A program made the position numbers and the translations under genes. The notes under the pieces were generated by a model. That model was given only the letters and a program-made list of their open reading frames with translations. It searched no databases and had not been told where the DNA came from. Shown here one piece after another: positions 43,472-52,436 of a stretch of DNA of 64,000 bases. Source of the stretch: Shimia sagamensis (GTDB taxonomy: Bacteria; Pseudomonadota; Alphaproteobacteria; Rhodobacterales; Rhodobacteraceae); the NCBI RefSeq assembly GCF_900182745.1, contig NZ_FXTY01000007.1, forward strand, positions 124,001 through 188,000. Reading direction: 5' to 3'. Each line of letters starts with the position of its first letter. Position 1 is the stretch's first letter.

Positions 43472-44688
43472 TGGCAGCAGGCGCAATGGCCACCAAGCCA
43501 ACCAAATCATCTTACGATGTGGTAATCATCGGTGGGGCGATCATGGGATCCTCCACCGCGTGGTTTTTGTCCGACAACCCGGATTTTACCGGCTCGGTTT
43601 TGGTGGTGGAAAAAGACCCAACTTACGAGTTCAGCTCCACCGCCCACACCAACTCCTGTATGCGACAGCAGTTTTCCAATCAGTTGAACGTTCAAATCTC
43701 TCAGTTCGCCGCAGACTTTGTGAAAAACCTGCGCAAACACATGGGTGGGGACGACCGCGTGCCGGAGTTGGATATTCAGAACTACGGATACCTGTATCTC
43801 GCGGACACCGAAGACTTTGCCCAAACCCTACGCGACAACCAAAAGGTCCAACGTGCGGCAGGTGCGGAAACGCAACTCCTGTCCGCCGAGGAGATCGCCG
43901 CCCGTTATCCGTTCTACAACGTCGACGACATCGTTCTGGGTTCGATCAACACCAAAGACGAAGGTTATTGGGACGGCGGTGTGGTGTTTGACTGGTTCCG
44001 CCGCTCCGCCCGCGAGCGTGGTGTGGAATACGTGCAGGGTGAAGTGGTCGCCATGGCGCGCGAAAGGGGCAAAATCACGTCTGTAACCTTGGCCTCTGGC
44101 GATGTGGTAAATTGCGGTCAGGTGGTGAACGCTTCCGGACCGCGCGCTGCGCGCACCTCAGAAATGGCGGGCATTCCTATGCCGGTGGAACCACGCAAGC
44201 GCTTCACCTGGATCTTCTCTGCGGAACAACCTCTGCCGATGGAGCTGCCACTGACCATCGACCCCTCCGGCGTTCACGTCCGCCAAGATGGCCCCAACAC
44301 CTACCTCGCGGGTGCCGCACCTGATCCAGACCCAGCCGTGGCGTTTGATGATTTCCACATGGATCACAACCGCTGGCAGGATCACGTCTGGCCCATCATC
44401 GCCACCCGTATACCGCAGTTTGAAGCCATCAAAGTGGTCACGGAATGGACGGGCCATTACGCCTATAACACCCTGGATCAAAACGCGATTTTGGGTGCAC
44501 ACCCGGAAGTCACCAACTTCATCTTCCAGAACGGCTTCTCCGGCCACGGGTTGCAACAAAGCCCCGCCATGGGCCGTGCCGTGGCAGAATTACTGACCTA
44601 CGGGGAATTTCGCACCCTAGACATGGCGCCCTTTACGTTTGAACGTGTCCTCAACAATGACCCCATAGTTGAGAAGGCCGTGATCTGA
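43471..44688 (+). CDS. FAD-dependent oxidoreductase (DAO / sarcosine oxidase-like)
   Basis: A 405-residue flavoprotein of the DAO superfamily. The FAD motif VVIIGGAIMGSSTAWFL lies near residue 17. The family His/Cys region EFSSTAHTNSCMRQQFSNQ follows, and the late FAD segment NGFSGHGLQQSPAMGRAVAELL is like those of sarcosine oxidase and FOXRED1-type proteins. It would oxidise an N-methyl amine or an amino acid to an imine or keto acid. It starts on the hyuB stop codon (TAATG) and ends on the aldolase start (TGATG). The product of the ring-opening enzyme is the obvious substrate, by inference. Confidence 0.88.
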   Translation: MAAGAMATKPTKSSYDVVIIGGAIMGSSTAWFLSDNPDFTGSVLVVEKDPTYEFSSTAHTNSCMRQQFSNQLNVQISQFAADFVKNLRKHMGGDDRVPELDIQNYGYLYLADTEDFAQTLRDNQKVQRAAGAETQLLSAEEIAARYPFYNVDDIVLGSINTKDEGYWDGGVVFDWFRRSARERGVEYVQGEVVAMARERGKITSVTLASGDVVNCGQVVNASGPRAARTSEMAGIPMPVEPRKRFTWIFSAEQPLPMELPLTIDPSGVHVRQDGPNTYLAGAAPDPDPAVAFDDFHMDHNRWQDHVWPIIATRIPQFEAIKVVTEWTGHYAYNTLDQNAILGAHPEVTNFIFQNGFSGHGLQQSPAMGRAVAELLTYGEFRTLDMAPFTFERVLNNDPIVEKAVI

Positions 44689-45452
44689 TGGTGCAATCCA
44701 ACCCGTTCCTGACCGCAATCCGCGAAGGCAAACCTCAAATTGGCCTCTGGGTCTCGCTTGGCGATCCCCTGACCACCGAAGTGGTCGCGGGCGCAGGCTA
44801 TGACTGGCTGCTCCTCGACATGGAACATGGCGCGGGAGAGCTCTCGGATGTGCAGGCACAGATGCAGGTCATCAAAGGCTATGACAGCACCGCCATTGTG
44901 CGCCCGGATTGGAACGATCCGGTGAAAGTCAAACGCCTGATGGACATGGGCGCGCCCGGACTTCTGTTCCCGATGGTGCAAAACGCCGAAGAAGCCGCCG
45001 CTGCTGTCGCCGCCACCCGCTATCCCCCCAAAGGTATGCGCGGCTATGGCGGCACCACCCGCGCCACCGGATTTGGACGTGACAAGAGCTATACCAGCAC
45101 CGTGGATGACCAGACCGCTGTGCTGGTGCAGGTCGAGTCCTTGCAAGCGCTGGACAACGTCGAAGCCATTGCAACCACCGATGGCGTCGATGGGGTCTTC
45201 TTCGGTCCCGCCGACATTGCCGCCGACATGGGCTACCTCGGCCAAGCCATGCATGACGACGTCTGGGCCAAAATCCTGCCTGCCGCCATGCGATTGATTT
45301 CCAAAAAAATACCCGTTGGCACCTTGGTGCGTGACGTGGATTTTGCCCGTCGCCTATTGGGCGCGGGGTTCACCTTAGTCGCCTGCGGCTCGGATGCCGG
45401 CCTTTTGGCCCGCGCCGCTGACACTTTACTAGAAGACGTGAAAGCTCCCTGA
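44688..45452 (+). CDS. HpcH/HpaI-family class II aldolase
   Basis: A 254-residue metal-dependent aldolase that cleaves 4-hydroxy-2-oxo acids to pyruvate and an aldehyde. Visible residues are the catalytic His in LLLDMEHGAGE near residue 45, the Arg of IVRPDWND near 70, the metal Glu in VQVESLQAL near 147, and the metal Asp in FFGPADIAADMGY. Relatives act on ketodeoxyglucarate, ketodeoxyrhamnonate or 4-hydroxy-2-oxopimelate-like acids. Its ATG overlaps the preceding stop (TGATG). It is the carbon-chain-cleaving step of this operon. Confidence 0.92.
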   Translation: MVQSNPFLTAIREGKPQIGLWVSLGDPLTTEVVAGAGYDWLLLDMEHGAGELSDVQAQMQVIKGYDSTAIVRPDWNDPVKVKRLMDMGAPGLLFPMVQNAEEAAAAVAATRYPPKGMRGYGGTTRATGFGRDKSYTSTVDDQTAVLVQVESLQALDNVEAIATTDGVDGVFFGPADIAADMGYLGQAMHDDVWAKILPAAMRLISKKIPVGTLVRDVDFARRLLGAGFTLVACGSDAGLLARAADTLLEDVKAP

Positions 45453-45454
45453 CC

Positions 45455-46291
45455 ATGAAGAAACTTGTCCTCACCGGCGCCGCTGGCCGCCTTGGCTCTT
45501 ACCTGCGTGAGCCACTGACCCAACTGGCAGATGAATTGGTCTCCACCGACATCGCTGAGGACATTGGCACGCTTTATGACGGCGAAAGCTACGTGCAGGC
45601 GGATCTGGCGGATCTGGATGCCATGATCGACGTGCTGAAAGACGCGGACATGGTGGTGCATTTTGGCGCGATTGGTGATGAGGCCCCGTTTGAGGATATC
45701 CTTGGCCCCAACATCATTGGTGCCCATAACGTCTGGGAAGCAGCCTACCGCAATGGCGTGAAACGGGTGATCTACGCCAGCTCTGTGCACGCCGTGGGCA
45801 TGCACAAAATCGCTGACAACATCGGGATTGACGCGCCGCACCGTCCGGACACTTTTTATGGCCTCGCCAAGTGTTTTGCCGAAGATCTGGGCCGGATGTA
45901 TTGGGACAAACGTGGCGTGGAAAGCGTACACATGCGCATTTTCTCCTGTGCGCAAGTGGTCGCGCCGCGCTCCCTGTCCACATGGCTCAGCTATGATGAC
46001 CTGATCCGCATGGTCACCGCCGCAATCACCGCGCAAACCGTTGGTTTTTCAATTGTCTACGGCATTTCCAACAATGATCGCGCTCCGGTGCACAACACCG
46101 GCGCCGGTCATATTGGGTACAAACCACAAGACAACGCGGAGCAGTTTGCCGAGACCGTTCTGGCCAACGCCCCCCCAGCCGATCCGACCAATTTGGCGCA
46201 GATGACCATTGGCGGGCCATTTGCCACCATCCCTTTGGGTGAGAGCGGGCTCGCCACAATGACCATCGTGGACGACAGCAAGAAAACCTAA
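45455..46291 (+). CDS. uronate dehydrogenase-like NAD(P)-dependent oxidoreductase
   Basis: A 278-residue extended SDR (epimerase-like). The N-terminal LTGAAGRLGSYLRE is the NAD site, YASSVHAVGMHK holds the catalytic Ser, and FYGLAKCFAEDLGR the Tyr-x3-Lys. ADLADLDAMIDVL and the late YKPQDNAEQFAE stretch match uronate dehydrogenase (Udh), which oxidises galacturonate and glucuronate to aldarolactones. It starts two bases after the aldolase stop and is last in the operon. Whether it works on a uronate or on the aldehyde product is open. Confidence 0.87.
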   Translation: MKKLVLTGAAGRLGSYLREPLTQLADELVSTDIAEDIGTLYDGESYVQADLADLDAMIDVLKDADMVVHFGAIGDEAPFEDILGPNIIGAHNVWEAAYRNGVKRVIYASSVHAVGMHKIADNIGIDAPHRPDTFYGLAKCFAEDLGRMYWDKRGVESVHMRIFSCAQVVAPRSLSTWLSYDDLIRMVTAAITAQTVGFSIVYGISNNDRAPVHNTGAGHIGYKPQDNAEQFAETVLANAPPADPTNLAQMTIGGPFATIPLGESGLATMTIVDDSKKT

Positions 46292-46294
46292 GCG

Positions 46295-47473
46295 TTATTT
46301 CCCGTCCACACGGGGGGCGACAGCCATTGGGAAAATCGCGATCAGGAATAGCACCATCGCCGCCACCCAAAGCCCCCCGGCCAACATCAGCGTAAAGTCA
46401 TAAACCGCGACCAGGGCGCTCTGCCCCACCCAACGCATCAACGCGGCGCTGGCCATAGCCGCATAGGACCAAACCAGAGGTTTTGACGCGATCAAGGCGC
46501 GGCCAGTGTGCCCCAAAGCTGCGCGGCTCATCACCGCCAGCGTCATACCGCCAACGCAACCGATGCCAAGCACGTGGATCGCGGCCAGCTCTTGACCGAC
46601 GCCAAATCCGGACAGCCCATACAGAAGCAAACCCACCGCCAAAAACGCCATACTAATGTGAAGCGACCACAAAATTGGCTGGCTTACAGTCCATAGACTC
46701 TTCCACCCACTGAGCCGCGCCAGTTGCGTGGCTCCGGCCAGGAGCGCGGCGCAGGTCAACAGAACATCGACTCCGCTCATCGCCGCCCAAGGCAGTGCCA
46801 GCGAGGTCACCATCGCAACCTTGTTCAAGACATCCGGTGTCTGTGGCCAGCCATTTTCAGGCACCTCCGCGCGCTTCATCGCATTGCGCGTAAACGCCGG
46901 TGTGACCCGTCCGCCCAACACGCCAATCAACCCCACCAAGGTCATCAACCCACCGACAATGCCCTGTCGGGCCGTGTTCGTTGTCAGTCCTACCCATTCC
47001 AGATGTACAAGCAGATTGCTCACCCACAGAGCCACCAGCATAGACAGAAGTACCATGTTCTGTGGCTTCGGCCGTTTCAGCAACTGATTTAGGATTTTCC
47101 AAGCCAATACAGGCACAAACAAAAGATCTGCTACCATTGCGGTCATTGGAGGCACCACCCCCATCGGCCATAGTGCAATCCGGCCAATCAGCCACAATCC
47201 AAACACGCCGGCAATGTACCCAACACGCGCGCCTTTGGTGCCGGTCCAATTAGGCACCGCTGTGAGGAAAAACCCGCCAATTGCCGCCGCACCGTAGCCA
47301 AAAACCATCTCATGCGCATGCCATTGGCTTGGTGCCATATCCAGACTGTCCATCCCGGCACCACCGGAGGCCAATGACAACGTCCACAGCAGCCCGGCCC
47401 CGGCGCCAAAGACACCTGCCGCAAGAAAAAACACCCGAAAGCCTTCTGAAAACACACGCAGAATCGCGGACAT
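46295..47473 (-). CDS. nnrS: NnrS family haem-copper membrane protein
   Basis: An NO-stress-linked membrane protein of 392 residues with about 12 helices. The family signature WHAHEMVFGYGAAAIGGFFLTAVPNWTG lies near residue 50, with histidines that bind haem. GIGCVGGMTLAVMSRAALGHTGR is the second family motif. AGGTGAATC precedes the ATG at 47471-47473. It lies convergent with the hydantoinase operon (four bases apart) and near the nos genes, in keeping with a role in denitrification. The exact chemistry of NnrS is not settled in the literature. Confidence 0.92.
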   Translation of the reverse strand: MSAILRVFSEGFRVFFLAAGVFGAGAGLLWTLSLASGGAGMDSLDMAPSQWHAHEMVFGYGAAAIGGFFLTAVPNWTGTKGARVGYIAGVFGLWLIGRIALWPMGVVPPMTAMVADLLFVPVLAWKILNQLLKRPKPQNMVLLSMLVALWVSNLLVHLEWVGLTTNTARQGIVGGLMTLVGLIGVLGGRVTPAFTRNAMKRAEVPENGWPQTPDVLNKVAMVTSLALPWAAMSGVDVLLTCAALLAGATQLARLSGWKSLWTVSQPILWSLHISMAFLAVGLLLYGLSGFGVGQELAAIHVLGIGCVGGMTLAVMSRAALGHTGRALIASKPLVWSYAAMASAALMRWVGQSALVAVYDFTLMLAGGLWVAAMVLFLIAIFPMAVAPRVDGK

Positions 47474-47595
47474 GATTCACCTATTGCATTACCTGTTCGC
47501 CGCGAGCCTAGGCCGCGCTGGCCAACCGCCACTTGACCAAACCCAAGCGTAAACAACAAAGTGAGAAAAAGTCACAGAGCACAAACGCAATAAGC

Positions 47596-47614
47596 CGGAA
47601 CGCTCCGCGTCCCG
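47596..47614 (-). terminator. terminator of the globin-coupled chemoreceptor
   Basis: CGGAACGC (47596-47603), three bases, GCGTCCCG (47607-47614), with one G-U pair in the minus-strand RNA. It lies 30 bases past the stop. The tail is only moderately T-rich. Confidence 0.55.
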
Positions 47615-47643
47615 ACTTAAAGTTTCTAAAAAATATCAGTGTG

Positions 47644-49116
47644 TTAGGCAGCAACCTGATTGGCAACCTCACGACAATCATTCTCGCCTTCCGCGTCGTA
47701 ACCCTCCCCTTCGGGCGACAATGCAAACTCGCCAATCAGCTGCGCCATAGAGGTGGTGTCCCGTTGCATCGAGCCCACAGCGGCAGCTGTCTGCTCAACC
47801 ATGGCCGCATTTTGCTGTGTCACATTGTCAAGCTGCGACAGGCTGCTGGCAATACCGCTCAGCCCTTCTGACTGCTCCAGCGAAGAGTTCGCAACCTGCG
47901 AGGTCAGCCCCGCCACGGCTTCTACCTTGTTCACGATATCCCCAAGCACACGACCAGCCTGATCCACCATCTCGACACCATTCTCGACCAAATCAGATGA
48001 GGCTTTGATCAATTCACTAATTTCTGCAGCAGATTCTGCCGCGCGCTGCGCCAGGCCACGCACCTCAGAAGCCACTACGGCAAACCCTCGACCGGCATCT
48101 CCAGCCCGGGCGGCTTCCACGCCAGCGTTGAGCGCCAAAAGATTGGTTTGAAACGCAATATCGTCAATCACGCCTGTAATCTGCGAAATCTGCGCGGAGG
48201 ATTCCGCTATCTCGCGCATTTTTTCGACGGTCTCTTGCATCACATCCTGACCTGTTTTGGCCTTCTGGTGCGTCTGTGACATCATTGCGTCGGTTTCTTG
48301 TGTTGCGCTTGATGAGGATTGAACGCTTTTTGTGATTTGCTCCACCGACTGCGTGGTTTGCTCCAACGTCGCGGCCTGCGTTTCTGTTCGATGCGCCAGA
48401 TCATCTGCCCCGGAGTTCACTTCCGCCGCCGTGAGGTCCAAATCCTCAGTGGCATTTTTGATGGATCGCATGACCTCGCCCATGTCGCTCTGTAATGCAT
48501 TAAAGCCAAGTCGCATGTCCTCATATCGTACCGGGAAGTCACTGTGCTCTGGGGAGGGAATGTCCTCGGACAAATCTTTGCGCCCCATGCGTCCCATGCC
48601 ATCCCGAAGGTATCTGAACGCCCGCGCCTGCTCTTCTTGCTGAGCGTTGAAATAGGCCTCAATCACCAAATTCATGTCCAACGTGAACGCCCGCGTTAGC
48701 ACAGAAAGCTGACGGGCCATCTCCGCCTTGCCAATTGGCCCCAATATTCTGCTGCTGCGCTTGAGAAACAACGTTTGGATATACGATGTCGCACGTGAGT
48801 AGCCTGCCAAATAGAGATCAAACGGCAGTTCAATGCGAAAATGCACCTCGCCGATGGTCTTGGTTGCGGCGGCAAAACCATCGTCAAACGTGCCACTCAG
48901 AAGTTTTGCCCAATGCTTCTTTTGTTGATTGCGTGCATGTTCTAGCAAACCTTCGGTATGGAAAAACCTTGCGGCATCTTCTTGTGCGTAGTCGTAGAAA
49001 TAGTCGAGAACTTCGTCCAACCAAGGGATCACTTTGGCACCGGCACGTGCGAGTGTCTCGCCGTCTTTTCCGTTCAGTCCAAATTGCGTTACCGCGACAG
49101 CCAAATTCTGTGTCAT
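47644..49116 (-). CDS. globin-coupled methyl-accepting chemotaxis protein (HemAT-like)
   Basis: A soluble chemoreceptor of 490 residues without membrane helices. Residues 1-165 form a protoglobin sensor with proximal His92 in [20 protein letters not shown], the HemAT pattern. A HAMP-less linker follows, then the signalling domain with the hairpin-tip segment [23 protein letters not shown] and [21 protein letters not shown]. It should bind O2, NO or CO at haem and steer flagella through CheA. The start ATG (49114-49116) puts the globin at the N-terminus. Its place next to nnrS and nos suggests gas taxis towards micro-oxic or NO/N2O zones. Confidence 0.93.
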   Translation of the reverse strand: MTQNLAVAVTQFGLNGKDGETLARAGAKVIPWLDEVLDYFYDYAQEDAARFFHTEGLLEHARNQQKKHWAKLLSGTFDDGFAAATKTIGEVHFRIELPFDLYLAGYSRATSYIQTLFLKRSSRILGPIGKAEMARQLSVLTRAFTLDMNLVIEAYFNAQQEEQARAFRYLRDGMGRMGRKDLSEDIPSPEHSDFPVRYEDMRLGFNALQSDMGEVMRSIKNATEDLDLTAAEVNSGADDLAHRTETQAATLEQTTQSVEQITKSVQSSSSATQETDAMMSQTHQKAKTGQDVMQETVEKMREIAESSAQISQITGVIDDIAFQTNLLALNAGVEAARAGDAGRGFAVVASEVRGLAQRAAESAAEISELIKASSDLVENGVEMVDQAGRVLGDIVNKVEAVAGLTSQVANSSLEQSEGLSGIASSLSQLDNVTQQNAAMVEQTAAAVGSMQRDTTSMAQLIGEFALSPEGEGYDAEGENDCREVANQVAA

Positions 49117-49232
49117 CGTTAGGAGTACCCTTTCCCGGTTGAAACTGCCTTTTGCCTTTCTAAATAGCCGGGTGTTAACAGAGTGCTTAAACATACCAAT
49201 TTCTGTGTGGGTTTTCAGAGGATTGGGAAGGT

Positions 49233-50153
49233 TTACTTATTAAGTAATACCGATTTTCGAGGCAGGACAAATTGCAGCGCCTGAGGTTTTACCGAAACTT
49301 CAAACCGGTCTGCCACCATGGGTTCACCGTCCAAATTCATGTGAAACGGCGTCTCCGTTTCAATGATAGCGCTGCTGCATTGGTAGCGTTGCAAGAAGGC
49401 TTCAGTGGGATCATCGTCTCCAACCAAATCCAACATCGAGCCTGCTCCCCCCTGAAAGCTCTCTTTCGACAGAAGCGCCAGATCGAGCAGCCCATCGGTC
49501 ACATCCGCGAGTGGTGCCACGTCAAAGCCACCTCCGGCAAACCGGCTATTGCCAACGATCAGCGCCGTGATCTCTGCGTCAAAGGAGTCATCACCAGCCA
49601 CCGAAATCCGCGCTTTGGTTGGATGCAATTCAGAGAGCCGTGTCAAACCTGATAGCGTGTAGGCCAGCCCACCGAGACGGCGTTTTACGTCCGCCGGTGT
49701 TGTGGATGTGATCATCGCGCCAAATCCCCCGCTGGCAACATTCACAAAGTGCTCTCCATTAATGACACCAACATCAATTGGCGTCGCGTCTTCAGTGGCC
49801 GCCACTCGGATTGAATGCAAAAGATCATCACCTGCGTCACCAAAAGCGCGGGCAAAGTCGTTGGCCGTGCCTAGCGGCACCAAGCCCATCGACAGACCTG
49901 CATCCCTCGGAAACTGCATCAGCGCATTACACACCGCGTTGGCTGTACCATCGCCACCAGCACCCACCACGCGGGTCACACCATCGGCCACGGCACGTTC
50001 CAAAATCTGCATGAATTGCGCGCCGTTCCAAGGCACCCAGACGTCAATGTCCAAGTCCTGCTGAAGCGACATCAAAGCCTCCCGCACATCGGCGCGGGCG
50101 GCAGACTTACCATTGAGTGTGAGGAGTGTTTTGTGGGTCATGACACCAGTCAT
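49233..50153 (-). CDS. diacylglycerol kinase-family lipid kinase (YegS/DagK-like)
   Basis: A 306-residue lipid kinase of the DAGK catalytic family. The GGDGT motif appears in [17 protein letters not shown] near residue 66, followed by [14 protein letters not shown] and the C-terminal [10 protein letters not shown]. The usual N-terminal NPxSG is only LTLNGKSA, so the family is clear but the branch is not. It starts 53 bases after the nosX stop, same direction. The link to nitrous oxide respiration is not known. The ATG at 50151-50153 has GGGA upstream; an in-frame ATG 12 bases on is possible. Confidence 0.88.
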   Translation of the reverse strand: MTGVMTHKTLLTLNGKSAARADVREALMSLQQDLDIDVWVPWNGAQFMQILERAVADGVTRVVGAGGDGTANAVCNALMQFPRDAGLSMGLVPLGTANDFARAFGDAGDDLLHSIRVAATEDATPIDVGVINGEHFVNVASGGFGAMITSTTPADVKRRLGGLAYTLSGLTRLSELHPTKARISVAGDDSFDAEITALIVGNSRFAGGGFDVAPLADVTDGLLDLALLSKESFQGGAGSMLDLVGDDDPTEAFLQRYQCSSAIIETETPFHMNLDGEPMVADRFEVSVKPQALQFVLPRKSVLLNK

Positions 50154-50159
50154 GACGAT

Positions 50160-50182
50160 CCCGGCCTGTCAATCAAGCCGGG
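50160..50182. other. inverted repeat between nosX and the lipid kinase gene
   Basis: CCCGGC (50160-50165) with GCCGGG (50177-50182), eleven bases between. The T-run lies on the + strand side (50188-50197), so it is not an effective terminator for the nos operon direction. Confidence 0.3.
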
Positions 50183-50206
50183 AGCAGTGTTTTTTTTCAG
50201 GAACGC

Positions 50207-51100
50207 TTAGGCCAGCGCTTCGATGCGTGCGCCTGCAAACTGATCGACCATCGCCCGGCCAGCAGCATCGTCCATCAGGCACAGGGCGGTGGACAAGGCG
50301 TCCGCCACAACAGCCTTCGGTGCAGAGACAGAGGCCAACGCCTGAACGCTTGCCGCGCCATTTGGCAGGAAGATATGGCCTTCGGTGCCAGACAGCACTG
50401 TGCCCGACGGCGCGGAGGTTGCCAGCGCACGATCGGTCAGGGTCACGCGTGCGACAATATCGCCTTCTGGGGTTGCCACACCGGCTTTCCAGCCAGCGCC
50501 ATCCGCCTTGGCACCCAGCGCGGCCACTTCGCCCATGTCCATCAGCACATTGGTCAGACCTGCGTCTTTCATCAGTGCAACAATGCGGTCGGTTACGTAG
50601 CCTTGCGCGATGCCGTTCAGGGTCAGCGCCATACCGTCGATGTCAAACTTCACCGCAGCGGTGTCAAATTGCACGTTCTGCCAGCCCACGAGGCCCTGCG
50701 CGCCCGTCACGTCGCCTTTGCCACCTTTGGCCAGCCACAGCGGCTGCACGGATGGGTCAAACGCACCGCTGCTGGCCTTGTTGATTGCGTCGCTCAAGCT
50801 CAGAACTTCCAGCAGCTCTGGCGCTGGCGCAGACAGAACACCGTCGCGGTTCAGCGTGGTCAGCGCGCTGTCGCGATACAGGGAAAAGATACCTTCCAGA
50901 CGAGACAGCTCGGCCTCCACTGCGCCAAATATCGGCGCAGCTTCAGAAGCACTCATACCAGCGATCTTCATCTGGGCAGGTGCGCCGAGCGCAATACCGG
51001 ACCAGGAGGCGGTTTCGGTTGCGGCTACGGCCATGCCCGCGGGCACAGCGGCGCTGGCGGCGGCGATGGTCAGAAAACGGCGGCGGTTCAAACGGGTCAT
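50207..51100 (-). CDS. nosX: NosX, ApbE-type flavin transferase
   Basis: Attaches FMN through a phosphoester bond to NosR in the periplasm, needed for nitrous oxide reduction. The 297-residue ApbE-family protein has a Tat-type signal (RRRFLTIAAASAAVPAG), then LSRLEGIFSLYRDSALTTLNRDG near residue 70, LNGIAQGYVTDRIV and LMDMGEVAALG. Late motif SALSTALCLMD-like (VVADALSTALCLMDD) is usual for ApbE. Its ATG (51098-51100) overlaps the nosL stop by four bases. Confidence 0.93.
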   Translation of the reverse strand: MTRLNRRRFLTIAAASAAVPAGMAVAATETASWSGIALGAPAQMKIAGMSASEAAPIFGAVEAELSRLEGIFSLYRDSALTTLNRDGVLSAPAPELLEVLSLSDAINKASSGAFDPSVQPLWLAKGGKGDVTGAQGLVGWQNVQFDTAAVKFDIDGMALTLNGIAQGYVTDRIVALMKDAGLTNVLMDMGEVAALGAKADGAGWKAGVATPEGDIVARVTLTDRALATSAPSGTVLSGTEGHIFLPNGAASVQALASVSAPKAVVADALSTALCLMDDAAGRAMVDQFAGARIEALA

Positions 51101-51621
51101 GACGGGGTCTCCAACGTCTGATCTAAATCTATGGGTCCAAGGACTGCTTCGGTGGGAATAGCATCCAATGACATAATTTGCCCACCCCATTGGGTCGCAA
51201 AATTTGCCGCATCGTCCAGTTCTTTGAACGGAACCACCTCTTGAGCCCCCATTCCACCGGCCACTTTTGCCCCAACGACAAAATGTGCGCCCTCTGCCAG
51301 CACCCAGTTTTCGATTCCCGGCTGCTCCCAACTTGGGGCTGCGCCCATGTCACTTACATAAACGCCGATGATTTTCGCGTCCCGTTCTGGGCTTTTGAGA
51401 TAAGCCACCATGTCACGGGTTTGCGCAAAAAACAGCGGCGCGGGATAACCTTCCAAATGGATCTGCCCTTTGGGGCCACCGTGCTCCGCAATATTCATTT
51501 GACAAAAGAAGCTCAGCGCCTCCTCGGTCAATGGCACGGGGTCCGGTGGTGCAACCGCCGCCTCTTCTTTACAGGCGGCCAACGCCAAAATCGCGGCCGC
51601 AGCAACAAGTACAACCCTCAT
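51097..51621 (-). CDS. nosL: NosL copper-binding lipoprotein
   Basis: An outer-leaflet copper chaperone for NosZ maturation, 174 residues. The lipobox LAAC is at the end of a short signal peptide (Cys near residue 17). The copper site region SFFCQMNIAEHGGPKGQIHLEG holds the Cys, Met and His of NosL. A second NosL-typical stretch is GAHFVVGAKVAGGMGAQEVVPF. The start ATG (51619-51621) overlaps the nosY stop by four bases. Confidence 0.94.
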   Translation of the reverse strand: MRVVLVAAAAILALAACKEEAAVAPPDPVPLTEEALSFFCQMNIAEHGGPKGQIHLEGYPAPLFFAQTRDMVAYLKSPERDAKIIGVYVSDMGAAPSWEQPGIENWVLAEGAHFVVGAKVAGGMGAQEVVPFKELDDAANFATQWGGQIMSLDAIPTEAVLGPIDLDQTLETPS

Positions 51622-52436
51622 GGCTCCACCCTCCGGAACGCCAGCCGGGCAAAAGCAAACCCCAGCAGAGGCCAAACCGCCAGCGACAGAGGTGCTGCCC
51701 AGCTTGGCAAAGCGGAGGCCGCGCCAACCATGCCGCTGGCCAAAGCCACGCTTTCAGAACTGGCAATGTTCCACAGGCGGAAAGCATCCGCCGGATTGGC
51801 CACCATCAGCCAAGGGAACAGGGTTTCGGTGAACCAACCACCAGAGTCCATCACCACTGCGCCCAGCAGGCCCAGATCGTAAAGCACCACAAAAATCAGC
51901 CAAAGCCCTGCCGCCATGCCCGCTGCAGCGGTGGCAGATTTTGCCAGAGAGGACACCATATAGCCTAAGGTCAGGAACACACCGCCCAGCAGCACTGAGG
52001 TGCCAATCAAGCGCAGAAGCGCCAGAACGCTCTCCTGCCCTGCACCGCCCATATAGGCGGCGATCGCCCCCGCCGTGCCAAAGCCAATGGTCATGGCGAT
52101 AGTCAACGCCGCAAGGTGGGCCGAAAACTTGCCAAGCAGGATTTCGCCCCGTCCGGCTGGGTAGCTGAGCAGCAAGCCCAAGGAGCCGCGCTCCGCGTCA
52201 CCGGCCACCGCATCAAAGGCCATCATTAGCGCCAATAGTGGTGCGAGATAGACCGACAGCGTGGTCATGGAGGTCACAGACACGGTGAGCATGTCCACGC
52301 CCAAAGTGCCGGTTGGTGCACTACCCGCAAAGGTCAAAGCCAGCGCAAACAATACCATGATCAGCGTTGCCATAAAGAGCCAACGGTTGCGCGCTAGAAT
52401 CCGCATTTCCGCCTGTGCAATTGCCAGAAACCGCAT
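51618..52436 (-). CDS. nosY: NosY, ABC transporter permease
   Basis: The membrane part of the NosFY ABC complex that works with NosD in CuZ assembly. The 272-residue protein has six hydrophobic helices; the N-terminal MRFLAIAQAEMRILARNRW and MMAFDAVAGDAERGSLGLLLSYP are typical of NosY and related ABC-2 permeases. Its ATG overlaps the nosF stop by one base (TGATG). Confidence 0.93.
   Translation of the reverse strand: MRFLAIAQAEMRILARNRWLFMATLIMVLFALALTFAGSAPTGTLGVDMLTVSVTSMTTLSVYLAPLLALMMAFDAVAGDAERGSLGLLLSYPAGRGEILLGKFSAHLAALTIAMTIGFGTAGAIAAYMGGAGQESVLALLRLIGTSVLLGGVFLTLGYMVSSLAKSATAAAGMAAGLWLIFVVLYDLGLLGAVVMDSGGWFTETLFPWLMVANPADAFRLWNIASSESVALASGMVGAASALPSWAAPLSLAVWPLLGFAFARLAFRRVEP

Noticed and set aside
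49175-49190. TTAA-N8-TTAA upstream of the chemoreceptor, close to a CtrA site
   Set aside because: The CtrA consensus is TTAA-N7-TTAA; the spacing here is one base too long, so it is not called as a site.
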